Below, in pieces: positions 35,281-43,867 of a DNA stretch of 64,000 bases. Source of the DNA: Streptomyces sp. CBMA152 (lineage in GTDB: Bacteria > Actinomycetota > Actinomycetes > Streptomycetales > Streptomycetaceae); contig NZ_MECJ01000024.1 of the NCBI RefSeq assembly GCF_014596475.1, forward strand, positions 186,001 through 250,000, written 5' to 3'. Position numbers and translations under genes: made by a program. How positions within the stretch are numbered: position 1 is the stretch's first letter; each line of letters opens with the position of its first letter. The notes below the pieces were generated by a model that was not told the origin of the DNA, searched no databases, and worked only from the letters and a program-made list of their open reading frames with translations.

Positions 35281-36150
35281 TCACACTCCCTTCGCGGGAT
35301 CGGCGGCGCGGTCGGGCAGGACCGTGCGCAGGAACTCGATGGATCTGCGGGCCTGTTCGGGGCCCGCGTGCGAGTGGCGGGGCAGCTCGACGACGGTCAG
35401 CCCCTGGTAGCCGGTGGCGCTCAGCGCCTCCAGTACGGGCGGGAAGTCGATCTCCCCGTCCCCGAACGGCAGATGCTCGTGCACCCCCCGCCGCATGTCC
35501 TCGATCTGGACGTGCCGCAGCCAGGGCGCGGCGGCGCGGACGCACTCCACGGGCGAGGCGGGCTCCAGGCACTGGCAGTGCCCGATGTCGAGCGTGAGCC
35601 CGAGGAGTTCCGGATCGCCCAACTGCTCCCGCAGCCGGTGGAAGTCGGCGAGCGTGGCGAGCAGATGGCCCGGCTCGGGCTCGATCGCCAGCGGCACCCC
35701 GGCCCGCTCGGCCGCGTCCAGCACCGGCGCCAGCGACTCGCCGAGCCGCTTCCAGGCGATGTCGCCGTCGGTGCCCTCGGGTGTGATGCCGCTGAAGCAG
35801 TGCACGGCGTGCGCACCGAGGTCGGCGGCCACCCGCACGGCCGTGACCAGCAGTTCGGTACGCCGGGCGCGCGCGTCCGGGTCGGCGTCCAGCAGCGTCG
35901 GCCCGTGTTTGCGCCGGGGATCGAGTACGTAGCGGGCGCCGGTCTCGACGGTCACGCCGAGCCCGAGTTCACCGAGCCGCCGGGCCACCTTGCCGGTACG
36001 CGCGGCCAGTTCGGGGGCCATCGGGTCGAGGTGCATATGGTCGAGGGTCAGCCCGACGCCCTCGTATCCGAGGTCGGCGAGCAGGGACAGGGCGTCGTCG
36101 AGCCGGAGGTCGGTCAGCCCGTTGGTGCCGTAGCCGAGGCGGACGCTCAT
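35281..36150 (-). CDS. Sugar phosphate isomerase/epimerase-like TIM barrel
   Basis: A 289-aa AP-endonuclease-2-type TIM barrel. Characteristic strands are VRLGYGTNGL, GVGLTLDHMHLDP, LAIEPEPGHLL, LGLTLDIGHCQCLE and HVQIEDMRRGVHEHLPFG, with metal-site Glu, Asp, His and Glu visible. Related barrels isomerise or epimerise sugars and inositols (IolE/IolI). Since an inositol-phosphate-synthase-like gene is in the same operon, a cyclitol or sugar substrate is plausible. It overlaps the prenyltransferase gene by 4 nt. Confidence 0.86.
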   Translation of the reverse strand: MSVRLGYGTNGLTDLRLDDALSLLADLGYEGVGLTLDHMHLDPMAPELAARTGKVARRLGELGLGVTVETGARYVLDPRRKHGPTLLDADPDARARRTELLVTAVRVAADLGAHAVHCFSGITPEGTDGDIAWKRLGESLAPVLDAAERAGVPLAIEPEPGHLLATLADFHRLREQLGDPELLGLTLDIGHCQCLEPASPVECVRAAAPWLRHVQIEDMRRGVHEHLPFGDGEIDFPPVLEALSATGYQGLTVVELPRHSHAGPEQARRSIEFLRTVLPDRAADPAKGV

Positions 36151-37040
36151 GTGGGGCTCACCTTCCGTGCGAGGGTGCGGGCGGCGGGAACGAGAGCGAT
36201 GAGTGCGGCCGCGCTGCGCACCGCGCCCGCGCGTGCGGCGAGCGCCGCCTGGAGCGGGATCATCGCCCGGATGCCGCCGCCGACGGCGCGCTGGGTGAGC
36301 GGGGGCGAGGGGTTGAGCACGGCGTGGAAGAGGGGTTTGGCGGCCGTGGCCACATAGGTGGCGGCCAGGGCGCTCTGCGCTATGTCCCTTGGCTGAGTGG
36401 GGAGTTGGAGCGCACCCGTGGAGCCGCGACGGCGGCTGGTGAGCGCGCCCAGGGCCACCGTGGAGGCCAGCGCCGCCATCGGCGCCCGGACCGAGCCGCC
36501 CTGCGTCTCATGGCGCGAGACGGTGGTGACCGCGTAGGTGTGCGCGCCCAGGGCCGTCGCCGGCAGCAGCGCGGCCGGGGACGGCTCGCCGGAGGTGGCC
36601 GTCGCGCCGAGCAGCAGGTCCAGGGAGCGCGCGGCGGCCATCGCCGCCGGGCCCGCCGGGGTGTGCTTCAGCCGCAGGTCGTACGCCCAGACCGTGCCCG
36701 CGAGCGCGGTCGCGACCGCTCCCGCCGGGCGGCCCGCACGGTAGGCAAGGGCCAGGCCCGCGCCGGTCAGTCCGGCCGCCGCCGCCAGGGCAGCGCCCGG
36801 CTTGATACGGCCCGACGGGATCGGGCGGTGCGGACGTTCGCGCGCGTCCTCCTCGCGGTCGGCCCAGTCGTTGAGCGCCATCCCGGCCTCGTACAGACAG
36901 AGCGAGGCGCCCACGGCGAGCGCCGTTTTCCGGTTGGGGCGCAGCCCGGCGGCCGCCGCCCCCGCGAGGGCGTCGCCGGGAACACTGAACAGGGCGGAGA
37001 TCCGGAGCAGTTCGGCCCAGTCGCGCAGCACCGGCTTCAC
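36147..37040 (-). CDS. UbiA-family prenyltransferase (EboC/SCO3242-like)
   Basis: A 297-aa integral membrane prenyltransferase with about eight helices. The first Asp-rich motif is NDWADREEDARERPHRPIPSG, which binds magnesium and prenyl diphosphate. The second is less clear (WAYDLRLKH). The acceptor is unknown. EboC of the Ebo set is a UbiA-like protein, and a relative lies in the S. coelicolor CDA region (SCO3242 as I recall). ATG at 37040 overlaps the upstream stop and its own stop overlaps the next gene, so coupling is strong. Confidence 0.9.
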   Translation of the reverse strand: MKPVLRDWAELLRISALFSVPGDALAGAAAAGLRPNRKTALAVGASLCLYEAGMALNDWADREEDARERPHRPIPSGRIKPGAALAAAAGLTGAGLALAYRAGRPAGAVATALAGTVWAYDLRLKHTPAGPAAMAAARSLDLLLGATATSGEPSPAALLPATALGAHTYAVTTVSRHETQGGSVRAPMAALASTVALGALTSRRRGSTGALQLPTQPRDIAQSALAATYVATAAKPLFHAVLNPSPPLTQRAVGGGIRAMIPLQAALAARAGAVRSAAALIALVPAARTLARKVSPT

Positions 37041-38173
37041 CGGGCCTCCCGCAGCCGCTCACCGAACGCCAGCAGGGCCGCGTACTGCTCGGCCAGCGCG
37101 GACGAGCCGCCGTCCGGGTCCTTGAAGTAGAAGCCCAACTCCGGCCGTGGACCCGTCAGTTGGAGCTCATGGGCACGGGCGGTCAGCCGGGCGAGGTCCA
37201 AGACGAGGGGGGCGGCGAGCGCCGAGTCACAGCCCTGCCAGATCGTCTGGAGCACCATCCGCGAGCCGAGGAAGCCCTCGAAGACGATGTGGTCCCACGC
37301 GGTCTTCCAGTCGCCGAGCGCGGGCACGTCGTCGATGTGCACCTCGCCCTCGGGAAGCGCCCCCAGGTTGTCCTCAAGGACCCGGTTCTTTCCGGCGTTC
37401 TTGGCGGCGGCCGCCGCCGGGTCGGCGAGCGAGGCGCCGTCGCCGCCGCCGAGCAGATTGCTGCCGGACCAGGCCCGTACGGCCAGGGCCCGCTGGTGGA
37501 ACATCGGCGCGAGCACCGCCCGCAGCAGGGTCTGACCGGTCTTGCCGTCGCGGCCCGCGTACGGCACACCGGCCGCCTCGGCGAGCGGGGCGAGGTCCGG
37601 GTGGTGCACTCCGGTCGACGGAGTGAAGTTCACATACGCGCATCCGGCGCGCAGCGCGGCCGCCGCGTACAGCGAGGACGCGGGCAGCCGACTGGCGCCC
37701 TCGGCGGGCGCGGGCTCGGTCGAGGAGACATTGACGACGACGGTACGGGCCACGCCCGTGCGCTCGGCGAAGGAGGCGATGTCCGCGGCGAACGCGGCGA
37801 TCAGCTCCTCGTCGTCGCGGGTGTCGCCGGGCAGCGGTCCGCCCATGCGTATCTCCGCGTCGGCGGCGGCGAGTTCGGCGCGTACGGCCGCGGGCAGCCC
37901 GTACGGCAGCACTCCCCCGTCGGCCAGCTCCTCGGCCCGTTTGGGCAGCGGACCGCCGGCGACGTCATGGCCGCCGAAGACGAAGGACGTGAGAGCGGGC
38001 AGACCGCTGTCGGCGAACGCGAGGGTCTCGGTGACCATGCCGGTCGCGGGCTGGAGCCCGGCGGCGACGGCGGCGCAGCCGGCGACGGCCGTGGTGGCGA
38101 CGGAGCCCCGGGCTCCGATGAACCAGACCCCCGTCCTGGAGCTGTTGTCGCGGGTATCTGCGGAAGGGGACAC
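37037..38173 (-). CDS. Inositol-3-phosphate synthase-like protein
   Basis: A 378-aa protein from GTG 38173, with an excellent ribosome site AGGAGG 6 nt upstream. The NAD-binding Rossmann motif is WFIGARGSVATT. The catalytic-domain motif GRDGKTGQTLLR and the Asn-rich SGSNLLGGGDG region match myo-inositol-1-phosphate synthases, as does VLEDNLG. It may cyclise glucose 6-phosphate or a similar sugar phosphate. It is first of the seven-gene Ebo-like operon, so a cyclitol phosphate could be the molecule the rest of the operon modifies. That is inference. Confidence 0.85.
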   Translation of the reverse strand: MSPSADTRDNSSRTGVWFIGARGSVATTAVAGCAAVAAGLQPATGMVTETLAFADSGLPALTSFVFGGHDVAGGPLPKRAEELADGGVLPYGLPAAVRAELAAADAEIRMGGPLPGDTRDDEELIAAFAADIASFAERTGVARTVVVNVSSTEPAPAEGASRLPASSLYAAAALRAGCAYVNFTPSTGVHHPDLAPLAEAAGVPYAGRDGKTGQTLLRAVLAPMFHQRALAVRAWSGSNLLGGGDGASLADPAAAAAKNAGKNRVLEDNLGALPEGEVHIDDVPALGDWKTAWDHIVFEGFLGSRMVLQTIWQGCDSALAAPLVLDLARLTARAHELQLTGPRPELGFYFKDPDGGSSALAEQYAALLAFGERLREAR

Positions 38174-38295
38174 GGGCAGCCTCCTGGTGACGTCAGCGCG
38201 TTGAAGCCTTTCCAACCTGACGGTAGTGGGGGCCGGTTGCGCAGCTGTTCATTCGTATCGATGGGCTTATGCCGCAGTTGCACGGGCGAACGGGC

Positions 38296-38334
38296 GGAGT
38301 GCTGGTCGCGGCACACGCCCGCGACCAGCACTCC
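38296..38334 (-). terminator. Terminator of the ParB-domain regulator gene
   Basis: A perfect 16-bp stem (GGAGTGCTGGTCGCGG with its complement at 38319-38334) and a 7-nt loop, 54 nt past the regulator stop. It insulates the downstream Ebo-like operon. Confidence 0.85.
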
Positions 38335-38387
38335 TCTGTCCGTCCCGGCCCACGGTGTTCGGTTGTGGCCGGTGTCCGCGAACTGCT

Positions 38388-39443
38388 CTACTCGGCCCGC
38401 TGCTGGAGCTGCTCGGCGAGCGTCTGCCAGGCGGCGGCGCAGCTGCGCGCGAGGTCGGCGACCTCGGGCGCCCAGTGGCCGGGCAGACCGCGGCCCAGCG
38501 ACTCCATGCCCTCGCCGTCCACCGTGTAGTGGTGGAGCCAGCGCAGGGTGCGCCGGCCCGCCTCGTTGAGCCGCAGCGACGGGTCCTCGCTCAGCTTGGC
38601 CAGCAGCTTCTGCCGGTCGACCGACACGTCCCGCCGCTCGCTGCGCGCGCTCACCGCTCGCTGCGTCTGGCGCGGCACCACGGGCGCGCCCGGCGCCGGG
38701 TTCTGGCCCGCCGCCGCACGGTAGCGGCCCGGCACGGGGTCCTCGCCCCGGTCGATGCGCTGCCGTACGTCCCGTACCGTCGCCGGCGAGAGGCCGGTGG
38801 CGCGGGCCACCTCGCGCAGCCCCGCGTTGGGCCGCTCGTGGATCATCGCGGCGGCCTGCTGGCGGCGGTATCCGCTGTCCAGCGGGCGCAGCCGGCCGTC
38901 ACGCCCGAGGCGCGCGTTCGACTGCGGAGCATCGGCGGACGAGCGGGAACGGATGCGGGAGATCGTCTTGTCGGACAGGCCCACGGCGGCCGCGACGGCC
39001 CGGTCCGACCACTGCGGATGGGTCATGATGATGCGCGCCGCGGCCACCGAGCGGTCGGACCGCGACAGCGGCAGACCGTGGGTGACGTTGGCCTTCACCG
39101 CGAGGACGTAGGCTGCGCCCTCGTCGCAGTCGACCATCCGGGCCTGGATCGTGGTGCGCCCGTTGAGCAGGGCCGCGCGCACCCGGTGGGTGCCGTCGAT
39201 GACGCGCATCGACGGGCGGTGGACGGTGATGGGCGGCAGCGAATCCCCTGCTTCGGCGAGGACGCGCACGTGGTCCTCGTCCGCTCCGCCGAGGCGGGGC
39301 GAGTCCTCGAAGACCAGGGAGTCGATGCGCACTTCACCGGCGGGATGCGACTCGATCCAGACCATGGAGGTCACGACCTCGTCCAGGTCGGCCGCATGCA
39401 GTTTCAGTAATGACTCGTCAATTGATTGCTCGGCCAGACTCAC
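38388..39443 (-). CDS. ParB-domain transcriptional regulator (StrR-like)
   Basis: A 351-aa DNA-binding protein from GTG 39443 (GAGGGG about 7 nt upstream). The ParB/Srx-like domain (about 30-115) contains RPSMRVIDGTHRVRAALLNGR. Two helix-turn-helix segments follow: WSDRAVAAAVGLSDKTISRI and REVARATGLSPATVRDVRQR. Plasmid partition ParB is unlikely: there is no parA neighbour and no dimerisation tail. StrR- and NovG-type pathway activators share this layout. Codon 12 is TTA (39408-39410), so translation should need the bldA tRNA. It likely controls nearby biosynthetic genes, perhaps the FAD monooxygenase or Ebo-like operon. Confidence 0.83.
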   Translation of the reverse strand: MSLAEQSIDESLLKLHAADLDEVVTSMVWIESHPAGEVRIDSLVFEDSPRLGGADEDHVRVLAEAGDSLPPITVHRPSMRVIDGTHRVRAALLNGRTTIQARMVDCDEGAAYVLAVKANVTHGLPLSRSDRSVAAARIIMTHPQWSDRAVAAAVGLSDKTISRIRSRSSADAPQSNARLGRDGRLRPLDSGYRRQQAAAMIHERPNAGLREVARATGLSPATVRDVRQRIDRGEDPVPGRYRAAAGQNPAPGAPVVPRQTQRAVSARSERRDVSVDRQKLLAKLSEDPSLRLNEAGRRTLRWLHHYTVDGEGMESLGRGLPGHWAPEVADLARSCAAAWQTLAEQLQQRAE

Positions 39444-39997
39444 TTTGCGCCCCCTCGCAATGAATCGGAACCGGAATCCACTTCCGGTGTGCGAAATGAA
39501 AGGCGACGGGCGAAGCCTTGTCAACCACCCTGCGGCGGGCTGGGACGGCTTCGATTCCCGTACGGACAAGGGTGGTTCATACCTTCGGCGATGGCCGTCG
39601 GGGCGTGCCTGAGCGCCCCCGGAGCCGCGCTTTCCGCACAGCTGTACGGGGGCAAACATCGGTTGGTCAGAGCGGAAGTTCAGGTTCCGTCAAGTCCGGA
39701 CAACTTCCTGTAGCGCGAGCGGTGAAGCGTCGGTGGAATCGGCGCGCAGGAATGGCCCGGACGTCAGGGACCGTCAGAAGTGCGGTTGGAATTTCACATT
39801 CCGCCCGGCTGATCGGCTTCGCACTCGTGATGCTCGTCGGGCGGTCGCCCGACCCCGGGGTAACCGCCGGTCGCCCACGGGGCCGAGGCTGGTCGGCCAA
39901 CTTGCCTGTGACTGAATGAAGTTGGCTGGTTTTTTGGCCGAGAAAGGACCCGGAACCTGTCACACCGGCGGTGACGGGTCCCGGGCCGTTCGCCGGG
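39444..39997. promoter_or_regulatory. Long upstream region of the ParB-domain regulator
   Basis: 554 nt without a gene. A hairpin at about 39950-39983 (ACCTGTCAC with GTGACGGGT) probably ends the monooxygenase operon. GGAAGTT (39674-39680) faces AACTTCC (39702-39708) and may be an operator. I assign no -35/-10 pair. Confidence 0.4.
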
Positions 39998-40366
39998 TCA
40001 GGCGACGCAGATGCCGTCGACGGCGACCTTCTCGTACAGGTGGGGAGAGACGGTGCAGCCCTCCGGGTAGCCCTCACCGGCGACACGGAAGCCGGGCTTG
40101 GCGTGGGCGGCCGCCAGATGGGCGGCGGACTGCCAGACGGCGACGTTCACCAGCACCCGGCTGCCGCCGACGCCCCGGTGCATCTGGGTGGAGATGAAGC
40201 CCGGCTGCCCGGTGAAGTATGCGGCGTCGCGCCGCCAGAGCGCCAGGAACTCCTCGGTCTTGCCCTCGGGCACGGTGAAGGTGTTGATGAGGACCACCGG
40301 CCCGGTCTCCTCCTCCAGCTGCCTTATATAAGGAGTGGACTCGTCGACCTCCACGAACTCGATCAC
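39998..40366 (-). CDS. Antibiotic biosynthesis monooxygenase (ABM) domain protein
   Basis: A 122-aa dimeric alpha/beta-barrel (ABM) protein from GTG 40366 (GAGGAGG 4-5 nt upstream). The domain core is VVLINTFTVPEGKTEEFLALW and GFISTQMHRGVGGSRVLVNVAVWQS. ABM proteins include cofactor-free quinone-forming oxygenases of aromatic polyketide pathways, heme-degrading enzymes and proteins with no known activity. It is 68 nt downstream of the FAD monooxygenase on the same strand, so the two probably work on the same polycyclic substrate. It is shorter than most ring-opening oxygenases. Confidence 0.85.
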   Translation of the reverse strand: MIEFVEVDESTPYIRQLEEETGPVVLINTFTVPEGKTEEFLALWRRDAAYFTGQPGFISTQMHRGVGGSRVLVNVAVWQSAAHLAAAHAKPGFRVAGEGYPEGCTVSPHLYEKVAVDGICVA

Positions 40367-40434
40367 GAAGCCTCCTCTCGGTTGTCCTGAAGTACCTCTC
40401 GGTTCCCCCAGGTTCCTCCGGTTCCCGCTTCGGG

Positions 40435-41937
40435 TCAGCGGGGCGAGCCGAACCAGCGGATCAGCGCGTCGAGCAGTTCACCGCCGTCGGGCGCCGCCCA
40501 GGCGACATGTCCGTCGGGACGGAGCAGGACGGCGTCCGGCGTCGTCCCCTCGGCCGTGTCCGCCGGGACCCAGCCGTCCGGGACGATGTCCACCCGGTCC
40601 GACCAGCCGCCCTCCACGATGTCGATCCGGTCCGACCAGCCGCCGGCGAGCCGGGCCGCCTCGGTGCTGCCGTCCGCGGTGATGAGCACACCGCGCGCCG
40701 GGTGCAGCAGCTCGGACACGCGCGTGGTCGAGCCGTCCGACAGCTTCAACTCGCGGTCGGGCATGCGCAGTCCGAGCAGCGGGTGGCCGGTGACGCCGCC
40801 CATGTCGTAGCGGATGCCGAGGCCGCTGACGTGTCCGGCCAGGCGCCGGGCCGCGTCCGGCGACTGCACCAGCTCGCGCATCACCTGCCGCATCGGCTCC
40901 ATCTCGTCACCGGTGAGATAGAGGGACGCCTGGGCGAGGGTGTTGCGCAGCAGCTTCTCGCCCACCGGGTGCCGCTCGGCGTGGTACGTGTCGAGCAGAC
41001 CCTCGGGCGCCCAGCCCTTGACGGTGGCGGCCAGCTTCCAGCCGAGGTTCACCGCGTCCTGGACACCGACGCTCAGCCCCTGGGCCCCGGCCGGGATGTG
41101 GATGTGGGTGGAGTCGCCGGAGAGCAGGACCCGGCCGCGCCGGTACTCGGCCGCCTGACGGGTGGCGTTGGTGAACGCGCTCACCCACTTCGTCTCGGCG
41201 CCGTGCAGCGACTGCCCGGTGAGCTCCTGCCAGGAGTCGGCGATCTCGGTGAACGTCAGCTTGCTGCTGTCCCGGGGTGTCAGCTTCGCCGGGTGGATGA
41301 TGATCCGGGTCACCCCTTCCTCAAGACGGATCGCCATCACCATCCCGCCCTCGACGCGCTCGCCGATCACCCGGGGCTTGATGTCGTCGCGGTCGACGAC
41401 GTCGGCGACGTACATACCGCGCGTCGCCTCGCGCCCCGGGAACTCGATGCCGGCCAGTCTGCGGACGGCGGACCGCCCTCCGTCACAGCCCACCAGGTAC
41501 TGGGCCGTGTGCTCCTGGCGGCCGTCGGGCCCCTCGACCGCCACGGTGATGTCGTCCGGGCCTTCCCGGTAGTCGACCACCTCGTATCCACGGCGTACGT
41601 CCGCGCCGAGCTCGGTGATCCAGGACTCCAGGATCTCCTCGATGCGGTACTGCGGCACGCCCCGGATGCCGAAGTGGTTGTCCTCCAGGGCCGTGAAGTC
41701 GATGCGCACGCCACCGAAGTGGCCCTCGTTGCCGATCTCGATGTCGCCGAAGCGGGCCAGCAGTCCGCGCTGATGGAAGACCTCGGCGGCGCGCCGGGTG
41801 AAACCGACCCCGCGCGACTCGCCGCTCGGGGTGGCGCGCTGCTCGTAGACAACCACGTCGACACCGTTCAGCCGGAGCTCTCCGGCCAGCATCAGCCCTA
41901 CCGGACCGGCCCCGGCAATGATCACGCCAGTACCCAT
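40435..41937 (-). CDS. FAD-dependent aromatic monooxygenase (PgaE/RdmE class)
   Basis: A 500-aa flavoprotein hydroxylase. The FAD motif is IIAGAGPVGLMLAGEL, the NADPH/FAD DG motif LVGCDGGRSAVRRLAG, and the second FAD motif GDSTHIHIPAGAQGLSVGVQDAVNLGWKLA (first 20 residues suffice to identify it). The C-terminal thioredoxin-like domain is that of PgaE, RdmE and rifampicin-type monooxygenases, typical of angucycline and anthracycline tailoring. Near residues 428-448 the segment GGWSDRIDIV is followed by GGWSDRVDIV, an in-frame duplication. It is divergent from the VOC gene across a palindrome-rich region and precedes the ABM gene. Confidence 0.92.
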   Translation of the reverse strand: MGTGVIIAGAGPVGLMLAGELRLNGVDVVVYEQRATPSGESRGVGFTRRAAEVFHQRGLLARFGDIEIGNEGHFGGVRIDFTALEDNHFGIRGVPQYRIEEILESWITELGADVRRGYEVVDYREGPDDITVAVEGPDGRQEHTAQYLVGCDGGRSAVRRLAGIEFPGREATRGMYVADVVDRDDIKPRVIGERVEGGMVMAIRLEEGVTRIIIHPAKLTPRDSSKLTFTEIADSWQELTGQSLHGAETKWVSAFTNATRQAAEYRRGRVLLSGDSTHIHIPAGAQGLSVGVQDAVNLGWKLAATVKGWAPEGLLDTYHAERHPVGEKLLRNTLAQASLYLTGDEMEPMRQVMRELVQSPDAARRLAGHVSGLGIRYDMGGVTGHPLLGLRMPDRELKLSDGSTTRVSELLHPARGVLITADGSTEAARLAGGWSDRIDIVEGGWSDRVDIVPDGWVPADTAEGTTPDAVLLRPDGHVAWAAPDGGELLDALIRWFGSPR

Positions 41938-42408
41938 TTTTTCGCCCTCCTGGATCAGAAATGCGAGAGGTGATTCCGCGCATCGGGAATCGGCTCACAA
42001 CGCCTCGCGATGCCGCTCGAACGGCCTTCGGGATCGAAAACGGAGCGTTGAATTCAATGGCGCCCAGCAGCGCCTGAACAGACCTTTCGGGCCGCCGAAG
42101 AAGTCTGCAACTCTGCGATCAGAAGCGTCAAGGGGAATGTTCCCTACGGTTTTTCGAGATCCTTTTTACGATCGTTTTCGTGATCCTTAATAGGGTCCCC
42201 TTTATTACGCGCCGGTAATAGGAATTGATCGTTCATATATCCGAAAGATCCGCTTCCGGATATCCGGCGCCCAAAGATCGACAATTATTGATCTTGGAAT
42301 TCACGGCCGCGCGACAGCGGTGATTCCGCGGTTGCCCTCTTGACTTCATGATTTCCGAGTTGGAAGGCTGCTCCGCGCAGCACACCGGACTTAATAAGGA
42401 GAGCCACG
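41938..42408. promoter_or_regulatory. Palindrome-rich, AT-rich divergent promoter region
   Basis: 471 nt between the FAD monooxygenase and VOC genes, the most AT-rich stretch of the window. TATTAC (42203-42208) faces GTAATA (42215-42220). CCGGATATCCGG (42256-42267) is a perfect palindrome. AAGATC faces GATCTT around 42275-42296, and GATC recurs many times. These look like operators for one or more regulators, perhaps of TetR type. Confidence 0.6.
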
Positions 42409-42864
42409 ATGTCCTCCGCAGTCACCCAGAAGCTGACGGTTTTTCTGGCGTTCCCGCAGGACGCAGAGGAAGCGGTGACGTTCTACACGTCGCTTTTCGA
42501 CAACTCCGAGGTGATCAACACCATCCGCGCCCGGGCCGGTGAGCCGGGCTGGACGGAGGGAACCCTGCAGCACGCGGTCTTCACGATCGCGGGGCAGCAG
42601 TTCATGTGCATCAACATCCCACCGGACGGAGCCCGCGGTTCCGACCACGCCCCTTGGGACACGTACTCCTTCTCGCCCGCGATGGCGGTGTACATCCAGT
42701 GCGACGACGACGAGGAGTTCGACCGGGTCTTCGAGGGCCTCTCCGAGAAGGGTGAGGTGATCATGCCGGTCGGCACCTACGGCTTCAGCGCCAAGTTCGC
42801 CTGGGTCAACGACCGCTTCGGCGTCTCCTGGCGCATCAACCTTTCCGAGAGCAAGGTCAAGTAA
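42409..42864 (+). CDS. VOC-family protein (PhnB-like)
   Basis: A 151-aa vicinal-oxygen-chelate fold protein of the PhnB/3-demethylubiquinone type. Typical motifs are VTQKLTVFLAFPQDAEEAVTFYTSLF, QHAVFTIAGQQFMCI and GWVNDRFGVSWRI-like FAWVNDRFGVSWRI at the end. AAGGAG lies 7 nt before ATG. Such proteins act as dioxygenase, glyoxalase or resistance proteins; in polyketide clusters their role is often undefined. It begins the three-gene rightward group with NmrA- and amidotransferase-like genes, but a terminator follows it. Confidence 0.87.
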   Translation: MSSAVTQKLTVFLAFPQDAEEAVTFYTSLFDNSEVINTIRARAGEPGWTEGTLQHAVFTIAGQQFMCINIPPDGARGSDHAPWDTYSFSPAMAVYIQCDDDEEFDRVFEGLSEKGEVIMPVGTYGFSAKFAWVNDRFGVSWRINLSESKVK

Positions 42865-42885
42865 CCCCGAATTCCACAGCACCAC

Positions 42886-42921
42886 CGTCGGCCATGAGGT
42901 GACACCGCCTCATGGCCGACG
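42886..42921 (+). terminator. Terminator after the VOC gene
   Basis: A perfect 14-bp stem (CGTCGGCCATGAGG with its complement at 42908-42921), 8-nt loop, 22 nt after the stop. Confidence 0.8.
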
Positions 42922-43021
42922 CGTACCCACGGCACCGTTGGCCGCCACCAGGGTCCCGGCACCACGTATCGCGTTACCTTCGCAAAGATCCATTGGAATC
43001 CCCTTGACCACGGGAGAGCAC

Positions 43022-43849
43022 ATGATCTTGGTAACCGGCGCGTCCGGAAACGTCGGCAGGAACATCGTCGAAGAACTGTTAGCGGCAGGTGAGCGGGTGC
43101 GGGCCATCGCCCGGGACCCCGCGAAGTGCAACCTGCCGGGGGAAGTCGAGGTCGTCGCCGCCGACCTCAGCCGGCCCGAGACCCTGGAGCGCGCGCTGCG
43201 CGGGGTCGAACGCCTCTATCTCTGGCCCGCGTTCGGGGAACTCCAGGGAGCCGTCGACGCCGCCGTGCGGGCAGGGGTGCAACATGTCGTCCTGCTGTCC
43301 TCGGAAGCCGTCACCTATGCTGCCGGAGAGCCGCATATCGCGTGCGAGAAGGCAGTCGCCGAGTCGGGAATGTCCTGGACGTTCCTGCGTCCCAGTGCGT
43401 TCATGTCCAACGATCTCCTCTGGATACCCCAGATCGCCAAGGACGGGGTGGTGCACGGCGTGTACGGAAGTGCCTCGATGATCCCGATCCATGAGCGCGA
43501 CATCGCGGCCGTCGCCGTGAAGTCACTGCTCTCGGTGACCTCCGGGGCAATCCACTCCATCACCGGACCCCAGTCGCTGAGCCAGGCGGAAAGGGTCCGC
43601 ATGCTCGGCGAGGCCCTCGGAATCGAGACCCGATTCCAAGAGGTGCCCCGCGAGCGCGTCCGCAAGCAAATGCTCATGTACTTGTCCGAGTCCGTGGCCG
43701 ACCAGGTCCTGGCCGTGCGGGCGTCGATGCGAGGCGTCATCGGCACAGCACTTCCCACCGTCGAGATCGTCACCGGCCGGCCGCCCTACACGTACGCCGA
43801 GTGGATCGCCCACCACGAGGCGGAGTTCCGCCCCGTACTCCAGCTCTGA
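43022..43849 (+). CDS. NmrA-like NAD(P)-binding protein
   Basis: A 275-aa atypical short-chain dehydrogenase from ATG 43022 (GGGAG 5 nt upstream). The dinucleotide loop is VTGASGNVGRNIVEELL at the N-terminus. The usual Tyr-x3-Lys is absent, as in NmrA/QOR2-type proteins (HIACEKAVAESGMSWTFLRPS). It could reduce a quinone or imine, or merely sense NADP(H). Codon 20 is TTA (43079-43081), suggesting bldA-dependent expression. It is 18 nt from the next gene, with which it is surely cotranscribed. Confidence 0.85.
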   Translation: MILVTGASGNVGRNIVEELLAAGERVRAIARDPAKCNLPGEVEVVAADLSRPETLERALRGVERLYLWPAFGELQGAVDAAVRAGVQHVVLLSSEAVTYAAGEPHIACEKAVAESGMSWTFLRPSAFMSNDLLWIPQIAKDGVVHGVYGSASMIPIHERDIAAVAVKSLLSVTSGAIHSITGPQSLSQAERVRMLGEALGIETRFQEVPRERVRKQMLMYLSESVADQVLAVRASMRGVIGTALPTVEIVTGRPPYTYAEWIAHHEAEFRPVLQL

Positions 43850-43867
43850 CACTTTGTGAGGTGCACT

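Noticed and set aside
38388..39443. ParB-domain protein as a plasmid or chromosome partition factor
   Set aside because: No parA, no parS-like repeats and a regulator-type layout with two HTH segments and a TTA codon; a StrR-like regulator fits better.
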